DNA from: Siphonodentalium dalli
Lineage: Eukaryota > Mollusca > Scaphopoda > Gadilida > Siphonodentaliidae
DNA length: 64,000 nucleotides
Assembly (NCBI GenBank): GCA_032622095.1
Contig: CP136069.1
Span: forward strand, 107,350,278 to 107,414,277
Direction of reading: 5' to 3'
The position numbers were made by a program, and so were the translations under genes. Below the pieces are notes generated by a model, which did no database searches, was not told the origin of the DNA, and saw only the letters and a list, made by a program, of their open reading frames with translations. Of this stretch, positions 56,724 to 64,000 are shown piece after piece (position 1 is the first letter of the stretch; the number at the start of each line of letters is the position of its first letter).

Positions 56724-59669
56724 ATATATATATCGTTATTTCTTCCAGCTAGGAGAGTATGGTTTACAAAATACATGTTTATTTACAGATTTGAGCAAAT
56801 CGAACAAATCGTGTGACACAGATATACTTGCAGGTTGGGAGAATTTACTTAATAAAGCTAATTGTCAGACACAAATCCAACGATTTTGGCTTTTATAAAA
56901 CTAGTAAAATGTAATTTGTGTGGTGGATTCTGTCATGCGAATGGTAGACAAATGTGTTATATACAATTAATGTGTTTGTACCACTGGATGTATCGTGACT
57001 CGACTCGTTTTCGTGGTCATATAGGTCCTATATAGCCTATGACCATGAAAACGAGCTGAGTCGTAAAATCTGATCACTTTCAATAGGTCATTATAGGATT
57101 CTCTGAATTTGATATAATTTTCACTTTCCCCCACGTAAAGCGACCTTAGTCGACAGATGTATGATACACTGGCTGAGTCCATGACAAATGGTTTATGTAG
57201 CATTGCTTCTTTCATTTAATTGAGGCTCACCTCGTTAAAAACGGAGATTAATCATATTTGTTTACAAATTTCATTTCAGTTTTGACAAACTATTACGACA
57301 GAAATGAGTTTGTTTCAATGCGAAAGTTATCTAACTTGATTCCCGACCTGAAAATTTCTGCACATATGTAACCGTTTCATACAAAGATAATTGATAATGC
57401 AGGGCAGGCTGGCCATCCAGCGGCCTCATTCCCCTTCCCAACCTTGACAGATAAACATTGGTCACAAAATATCCACAGACCAACTCAGCCCCCTTTTTAC
57501 TCAGGACAAGCGATCACCGACACTGATGATTAACAGATTGCAAGGATTGAAGGAATCCTGCACTTGGTGCCTGAATAAATCATGATCAATAGCGTGGACC
57601 ACATGCACAGTTGTCTGCACCATCCTGGGTAATGCCAGAGCTACTTTATAGAGAGATAGGACACTCAGCACTAAACCTGTAATTACCTCCGCTGATGCCT
57701 GAGAGGGTCCACACACTGGGTCTCTAATGAAATTGCATTGGAAACCTCTACCTACATTATATAAAACGATGATTAAGTTTCAATTAACAGCATGAATGAA
57801 ATCATTTCACTTTTATAAAATTGAGGAAACCTAGCACTGTGTTCTTATCAGTTCAGATAATTAAATTAAAAATGTGTGTGGCTCTGGTGAATAATGCTGA
57901 TAACATAAGACTTATGACGGAATTGGTGGAAAATATGTGTGGGTTATAAGCAAACATATCAATATGGTGGCATACATATGCCACTGATTGTGAATATATT
58001 ACTTCCGAAACACAAGAAAGGTCTACTTTATCTTTTTTCGTATGTGATATATATGAGAAACTATAGGGGAATAATTAAAATGCCTCCCACATAGAGGAAA
58101 TCCATGGCCAGAATTGTGGGGTACATAATGTCTATAAAGGCATACCTGCTTTTAGTTCATTAACTTGAGATCAAAGAAAGACGATCTGTTTTAATTTGGT
58201 TTCTATACGAAGCTTCAATGTTCCTGCTTGTTGTCTCAAGTGCAAGGAAATGGCTACTTTTTAGTGATAAACATCAAATTTTTCTCCCAACAGGGCGCCG
58301 GGTATGTGCTTCCCATATACAGCCACATTCTTGATTATTATACATAGATGTATGGCCAATTACTTATAGTATATTAGCATGTGAATGCGCCAAACAAAAA
58401 TGTGCTTTAAAAACCGAACAGATATCAGTAAAATTATCAATTGCTTTATCGATAAAACAACTTGCATCCTGTTTCTATTCTCATAGGCAGCCTTCACCTT
58501 GGTAATAAACATTCTGATTCATTGTAGATAGGAGCTATTTATCTCGCAAGATCACGCGTTTGGTTTACATATTGGAGTGAACAAAAAACATAGTTTGTTT
58601 ACGGTAGAGTTTTGACCGATAATTTGTTGATTGGATTGTATTCAGCAGTTGAGCAGTTTACTCAACATTTTAGTCAACGTTGCTTGGTGGTATAGTTACC
58701 CTACGGACAAGTGATTGTTGAGTAAAGTTTAGTCAACAAGATTTTCAGTGTATGATATCCCTCATATGACACCATATGTATCATAAATATGGGAGGCTGT
58801 TTTCACATTTATTAATAATTGGATTTAAGCGTAATTCCAGATATTTCCCTTGTGAACTCACATACCAAAATCTTTGATATCTGTTGAGGGCTGTTCGGAA
58901 TAACGCCCGGACAACTTTTAGGGACGGATAGAACCCATTCCTATATCCTCCATCTAAATTAGGTTCAGAATAAAAGTAGGGTCGGGAAAACTGAAGCCTA
59001 TTCTCAGACTATATGATTTTTAACACCAAATCTCAAATTGATATAATTATTCAACAATGAAATCAGGTTTTTATTTTTTTTTCTCCATATATTTTGGAAA
59101 CAGTTTACAAGTTTATCAATATGGAGAATACAATAATGCATTGTCAAAGAAGCATAATTTGAATTAACGCTTGCAAAGTACAATTTCTTTGGCTTCGGGG
59201 TAAAAATATTTGATTCGAGTCGAAAAACCCTCCCATCAAAGCTCAGAGTGATCAGATATCTATTTTTTAAATATATTATTTTATACTGTTAGTGACATGG
59301 TAAAAAGTTGATGAGAAGACGGTCTCGGACCAAATTGCGGATGAAGATGGTAACTCTAAAATCAAGTGGCTTTCGTGTGTTTCGTTGAACAAAATATTGA
59401 TAAATAATAGATTTTGGAAAATTTTATATTATAGTCGACTGTGGCTAGCGTTATTTTTGGGCAATTAATCGATTCTAATAACTGAAACGGTATTTAAAAA
59501 ACTGTTGTTGTTGGAATCGGCTGATATGGGGACCATCAAATCGGATTGAGAACCTTTAATTAATTCTGTGTTTAGAGACATCCTTAAATTTAAGAATTGT
59601 ATCTGAAATGTGGTGATTAATTCATTTTATCACATAATTAGCCACTATATCCGTTTTCATAATTTTGAG
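56724..59669. other. Intergenic or intronic DNA, mostly unrecognised
   Basis: A 25-bp-arm palindrome sits at 56,997-57,062. The minus-strand open stretch at 57,501-57,716 lacks recognisable domains and clear exon borders. A copy of the fragment AACTCTAAAATCAAGTGG is at about 59,350. The rest is AT-rich with no repeat family, exon or RNA gene that I can support. Confidence 0.45.
56997..57062. repeat. Short palindrome, ~25-bp arms
   Basis: GACTCGACTCGTTTTCGTGG then TCATA is mirrored by TATGACCATGAAAACGAGCT then GAGTC, with two or three mismatches and a loop centred on AGGTCCTATATAGCC. Confidence 0.75.
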
Positions 59670-59672
59670 TAA

Positions 59673-62191
59673 GGGAGCATGTCAAAACCTCTTTCGCATA
59701 TGCGAAAATATTGTCGATAATGTCGAAAAAGTTTTGTCGTAAATGTGCAAAAACGAAATGTCGGAAATGACGAAAAATAATGTGATAACGTCGAAAGCGA
59801 CTGGCCAAAAAGTGCGATAATGTCGAAACCACAACAGACCAAAATTTCCGTAAAATGTCGAAACTTTCGACAACGCGAAATTCGCAACGTCGAAACATTG
59901 ATCGTTATTCGCAAATGACGAAAAGTTGACGGAAAAGTTAAAACATCGATACGATGTTGTCGCACTTTGTAAATTCGCGCATTTATTTTTGCCTTCTGCA
60001 TAATCCGCAGATGCCAGCTGAATTTTGATTGGCTGAATTGTGTGAAGGAAAATAAAGTTCAGCCAAAGGCCATACAAACAACTCTATGCGGTTAACACAC
60101 AAGTACAATGACTTGACAGTTCGACTGTTTTGATAGATATGAGTTCGCGCGAGTCCTAATTACTCCAAATGTGTGAAGCGGTGACATTTAGCAACAGGCT
60201 ATACAAACATATAGGCCTACTGACATATAATAACGTATACCGGTCCTCACAACTATGCGTGGACTGTGCGACAGTTTTGTTGTTGTTGTCGTGGTGTCTT
60301 CTCAATTAGTGAACAATGGTTTAACTCGTTGGACAAAACCAACATATCTGATATATGAAATTCCAAAATGAAGCGAATTGATGTCATAATATCAGTTCGA
60401 TCATGGCTAGAAACAGTGATTAAATCGAATAGATCTATCGTTAGCGGACATACATATACGCAGTTGGGAAAATATTAGGCCAGCAGTTTACACAGGTCGA
60501 CATAGTACGAAGAGGGTAGGGTTTTCACAACCCTAGGCATCACACATCTAACAGAAAAAAAGATGAAATCACACAGAAATTTTAAACCAGCTGCACCCAC
60601 CCACAACGGGAGGGACAACCGTCCATCCAGCATTTGAAGCAATAGGCCCGATATAGAACAAGCCCTCATCACATTGTATTAACGCCTGACATATATAGAG
60701 AGAGAGCCATATCATTGTTTTATAATGGTATGTATATCATTATCCATGTTTTTATCATTCATTCAATAAAGAATCGAGAAAAACATAACACTCAACTCCT
60801 CTGCCAGTCAATGATACCCAAAGACGAAACTAGGGTTGGCCTGGGAAATTACAGTGCTAAAAATAGCACAACACGTGGAAATTCCAAACTATTCTATGTT
60901 TTGTATTAACTTAACTTTGTCGCATCTGATCGCTGATATATATTGAATAAAATGTGTCGATTTGAAATAAAAGTCGCCGACTAATTAATCATGATAACGC
61001 TGCGCTCCGATATCTATCTAACAATGATTTCATACTTAAATTGCGAAAATGGAAGCATTGCTTACAACAAAACCACCACCGGGTTTATGGTACTTTCAGA
61101 ATGCCATAGACTAAAACGAGAATGTGACGATGCCGTAAACATTAAAATATGTGTTAAATATGTTGCACATTAAAATATGTGTCTGGTCTAGAAAGACAGA
61201 CTGAAACTGTAGAAATTAACTCTACGTGGCATACGGAAAGTATACTATAAATCGGGGTTGTGGAATAATTTATTGTCGTCCTTGGCTGTATTCTTTTATT
61301 CATAATAGTTCGCACAATTAAATGGTGACGGTTTACCCAAAGTGAAGACAAGTTACATAATCACACACAAAAACGATTTTCGAAATAAAAATTTGCATTG
61401 TTTACGGTACCACTCTGCGATAATGCGACGGTGTAGCAATTATTGCTCGAGATTTAGGGGGACTTCAGCCAGTACTGTAATATTTACTGTAAACCAGTGA
61501 TGCAATATCACTGCTGTAAACCCACGGATTTGCGGCCACCGTGTGACATCAAAACGTAGGAAATGATTGTGTAGGCCTATCCTATTATATAAATAGGGTC
61601 TGGGAATAATTTATTTGGGACTTTAATCTTCTATTAATAATAGTTCATTATTAAACGAAGTTTGAATTGTCCGATATTAACCAAATCGGAGATTTCAGTA
61701 GATTGGAGAAATTTACTAATAGGCCTACATATATAAACTCCGATCAAATCCGAATTGTTGATTAAATCAATGGAATTCTTATGATAAAAACTCCGATCTG
61801 AGGAATTTCAGCATGGACACCGACATCTTCCCGTTCGCGACACATCAGTATAAAACTGCGACTATGGAGTATTTATTGAACACAAACTGTCCTGCCAATC
61901 ATATCGACACAACAGCAATATTGACGGATATAATGCTGCAATCTTGACGAAAACAAACACTGCGAAAATATGTCGAAACAGAACAGCGAACATTTGAGCA
62001 AAACTGTGAAACAAAACTGCGATAATTGCGAAAACATCGAACCAAGACAGCGAAAATGACGAAAACGTAGAACGTTACATCGTGCGATAATGACGGAAAA
62101 ACTCCGATAATGTCGGGAAAAAAACGACGTCAATGACGCCACATTTTTCGCACTTTTTTCGCATATGCGAAAGAGGTTTTGACATGCTCCC
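59673..62191. mobile_element. 2.5-kb TIR transposon with TAA target duplication, PIF/Harbinger-like ends
   Basis: Ends read GGGAGCATGTCAAAACCTC followed by the palindrome TTTCGCATATGCGAAA; the right end is its inverse (62,156-62,191). The exact TAA duplication is at 59,670-59,672 and 62,192-62,194. Subterminal DNA on both sides is filled with AATGTCGAAA, GACGAAAA and TTCGCAAATG words over about 250-300 bp. There is no transposase frame; several short open frames are by-products of the repeats. The superfamily is inferred from the 3-bp TAA duplication and G-rich tip. Confidence 0.82.
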
Positions 62192-62299
62192 TAAGACACA
62201 CGTGTATTATCGCCACGCGACATGACGCACGCGCAGTGCTTAGCGCAATGATATCGATGTCAATACCGGAACTATTTCTGCTTTGTTTACAAAATAAAA

Positions 62300-62880
62300 A
62301 TGTCGACATGTGATCCGAATTCCGATGTTAATATGTACGCAGTAGGATCATCAGTCAAAATAGACAATGAAGGCGTTGGGAAGATAGAACGTGTTATTCA
62401 ATCAACACACGGGGCCATTTTCATTGTGAAATTGGATGGAATTGACTTCACGGTGAATTTGAAACAAGAAAGGTTGTCACTCATTCAGAATCAGACGACA
62501 CGTGTGAACTCGCAAAACGTAAACACGGATGAAAGATTTATATTTGTGCCTACTACAGAAATTCAAGATTATGTAGACGCTCAGGTCAATAAAAATACTC
62601 TCTCAAAACATATTATGACATGAAACTCCTTAAATCGTTCATGCATAGTCCTCAGATTAATGTTGACAGACCCATCCATGAAATTTCGCCAGATCAGCTG
62701 TGCCTTATTTTGAGCAAGTTCTTTCTCGGGGTCAGGAAACAAGGAGGGGCTGAATATGAACCGTCAACATTAGGTGGATTTATGTCCAGTTTTGACAGAT
62801 TGAAACGGTGTGATTATGGTTTTCAAATAGCTACAAGCACAGAATTCATGAAAGTTCGCGAAGTGTTGAAGGCTAAACAG
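62300..62880 (+). pseudogene. Second Crypton-type (DUF3504) recombinase gene, 5' fragment, frameshifted
   Basis: ATG at 62,300 begins MSTCDPNSDVNMYAVGSSVK; residues ~15-55 (VKIDNEGVGKIERVIQSTHG, FIVKLDGIDFTVNLKQERL) look like a small beta-barrel. Then EIQDYVDAQVNKNTLSKHIM starts the recombinase core. A one-base loss near 62,615 ends this frame at TGA; the other frame continues MKLLKSFMHSPQINVDRPIH, LSKFFLGVRKQGGAEYEPST and STEFMKVREVLKAKQ. The catalytic part never follows, because a dispersed repeat takes over at 62,881. K-NT-----D--LL--F, EYEPSTL and VLKAK are conserved in DUF3504 proteins. No fused product is proposed; this copy is dead unless the rest lies beyond the window across an unseen splice. 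Confidence 0.75.
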
Positions 62881-63220
62881 ACAAGACAGTCAATGACTGT
62901 GGGGTCGCTCACCAGACTGCAAAGACTGGGACTCTGGAGACCAAAACAGTCAGCACTTTTCATAATCACTTTAAAAGAAGTAGATTTAAACAGGATATGT
63001 GGCTAGAGAGACTTCAAGTATGTAGCTTGGTGAAAATCCACCTTGAAATTGCCAACTGTACACTACTGATCACCCCCCTCCTCCAGCTCAACAAGTCCCC
63101 TCCCGACCGGGCTCCAGACTCCCAAGTCTTAGGTTGGAATTTCACAACCGACACCTCAAACTTTCTCAATTGTTGGAAATTTCCAATCTCACAAGCGCCT
63201 TTTTCTAAAACCATTTAAAC
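62881..63220 (+). repeat. CAATGACTGTGG-type dispersed repeat truncating the recombinase fragment
   Basis: ACAAGACAGTCAATGACTGT, GGGTCGCTCACCAGACTGCA and TTTAAAAGAAGTAGATTTAA align with the copies at 21,030 and 44,070. The open frame running into it is chance. Confidence 0.75.
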
Positions 63221-63329
63221 ATGTTTGAAGCCCAATTATCCATGGACCCAAAACACAATACATGTATGTCAGACCAATCAGTCAGGTGGTTCCAAGGTAG
63301 ATGTTTTAATGAATTTGGTATTTCGATGA

Positions 63330-64000
63330 TTTTATTGGACACAAAAGTGTTAACTCCCCATAGCCTGCCATTTCTTGACAGGTTGACCTCATTTTAACAA
63401 ATCTGAATCTCAGTCACTAAAGGATCCTCCTGATTCCTCCATACTATATGTATTAAAGCTAAATAGTCCAAACTCTCTTGAGAAGACATTTTAAGAATTA
63501 CTATAGAGACATATAGTTATGTCCCTGGTCCCACGGTGGGACCAGGGAGATAACTATATGTCTCTATAGTAATTCTCCCACCCTATTTAACCTGGTGACC
63601 CTATCTGAATAAATTTGAATCCCAGACACCAAAGAACCCTTCATACATATCATAAATATCAGTAAAATAGACCTGATGGTCCTTGTGAAGGAAGGATATT
63701 AAGAGGGAAACTGTCCTTCGCTTGGCCCCTATTTGACCAGGTGACCCCATTAAAAAAAATCTGCATTGCAGTCAAGGAAGAACATTCCATTCTATATAAG
63801 CCAACTAGTTCTTGCGAACATATTTTAAGAATTACTATGTAGTGAAATAGTTAAGTCTCTTGCTCTGGCCTTATTTGACTTTGTGATCCCATTTTCACAA
63901 AGGATAAGAATTAACTTCCCCAGTTGAAGTTGGTGATATTCACCCATTGGGCACCTCATTTATGAATTTTATCTTCTGCAAATTAGGGGATATAGAAACT
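63330..64000 (+). repeat. ~190-bp repeat family (as at 44.4-46.5 kb), to window end
   Basis: CATTTTAACAAATCTGAATC, TCCATACTATATGTATTAAA and TTTTAAGAATTACTATAGAG blocks recur near 63,400, 63,600 and 63,740. No gene is seen. Confidence 0.65.
63495..63575. repeat. 81-bp hairpin, 39-bp arms with one mismatch
   Basis: GAATTACTATAGAGACATAT and AGTTATGTCCCTGGTCCCA are mirrored exactly except for one G/C position, around a 3-nt loop. It lies within the 190-bp family, so it is probably an inverted duplication of a unit end. Confidence 0.9.

Noticed and set aside
57501-57716. Possible additional UBR5 exon on the minus strand
   Set aside because: Looks somewhat exon-like but has no MLLE or other recognisable UBR5 motif, and no confident splice-site pair was found.
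1-64000. tRNA, rRNA or other structured RNA genes
   Set aside because: None recognised on either strand; strong hairpins found are all parts of repeats.

Overview
The window is animal nuclear DNA: long AT-rich introns, GT/AG-bounded exons and very dense interspersed repeats, with no bacterial-type gene layout. Its one clearly conserved host gene is on the minus strand. Three consecutive exons, 47,250-47,468, then 29,661-29,889, then 7,433-7,558, join in frame and encode the start and middle of the HECT ubiquitin-ligase domain of a UBR5/hyd orthologue. The introns between them are about 17.4 kb and 22.1 kb. Neither the upstream (MLLE-region) exons nor the C-terminal exons with the catalytic cysteine were found here. 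The repeat load, including an Ngaro-type retroelement, Crypton-type recombinase genes, tandem Helitrons and drifting 150-165 bp unit repeats, suggests a marine invertebrate, most likely a mollusc such as a bivalve. The species-group call is inference only.

Layout. 1-7.4 kb: dispersed unit-repeats and an exact 450-bp tandem duplication. 7.4 kb: UBR5 exon. 9.6-11.2 kb: two Helitron-like elements joined head to tail. 11.4-14.5 kb: a 3.1-kb foldback palindrome with a minisatellite core. 14.5-20.9 kb: a unit-repeat element split by a composite inverted-repeat transposon. 23.5-28.0 kb: a 4.45-kb TIR element flanked by TAA/TGA. 29.7 kb: UBR5 exon whose 3' splice-site region is built partly from a repeat. 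30.1-31.0 kb: a hAT-type element. 33.6-34.4 kb: inverted Helitron ends. 34.4-42.0 kb: a decayed Ngaro-type tyrosine-recombinase retrotransposon (gag, RT, RNase H, YR, SGNH hydrolase) with a 2.7-kb LINE inserted antisense in its RT. 42.0-43.6 kb: a Helitron interrupted by a hAT element. 47.3 kb: UBR5 exon. 48.0-49.1 kb: another hAT element. 53.6-56.3 kb: a four-exon Crypton-type tyrosine recombinase gene on the plus strand, complete in catalytic residues but with one in-frame stop in exon 1. 59.7-62.2 kb: a TIR element with exact TAA target duplications. 62.3-62.9 kb: a broken second recombinase-family gene.

How the parts relate. UBR5 is the only recognised housekeeping gene. The region between its exons is a repository of tyrosine-recombinase elements (Ngaro, Crypton) and DNA transposons, many nested in one another, so relative ages can be read directly. 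The most unusual shared pattern is that five independent DNA elements (three hAT-type, two with TAA-like duplications) each carry their own short palindromic word repeated through both subterminal regions.
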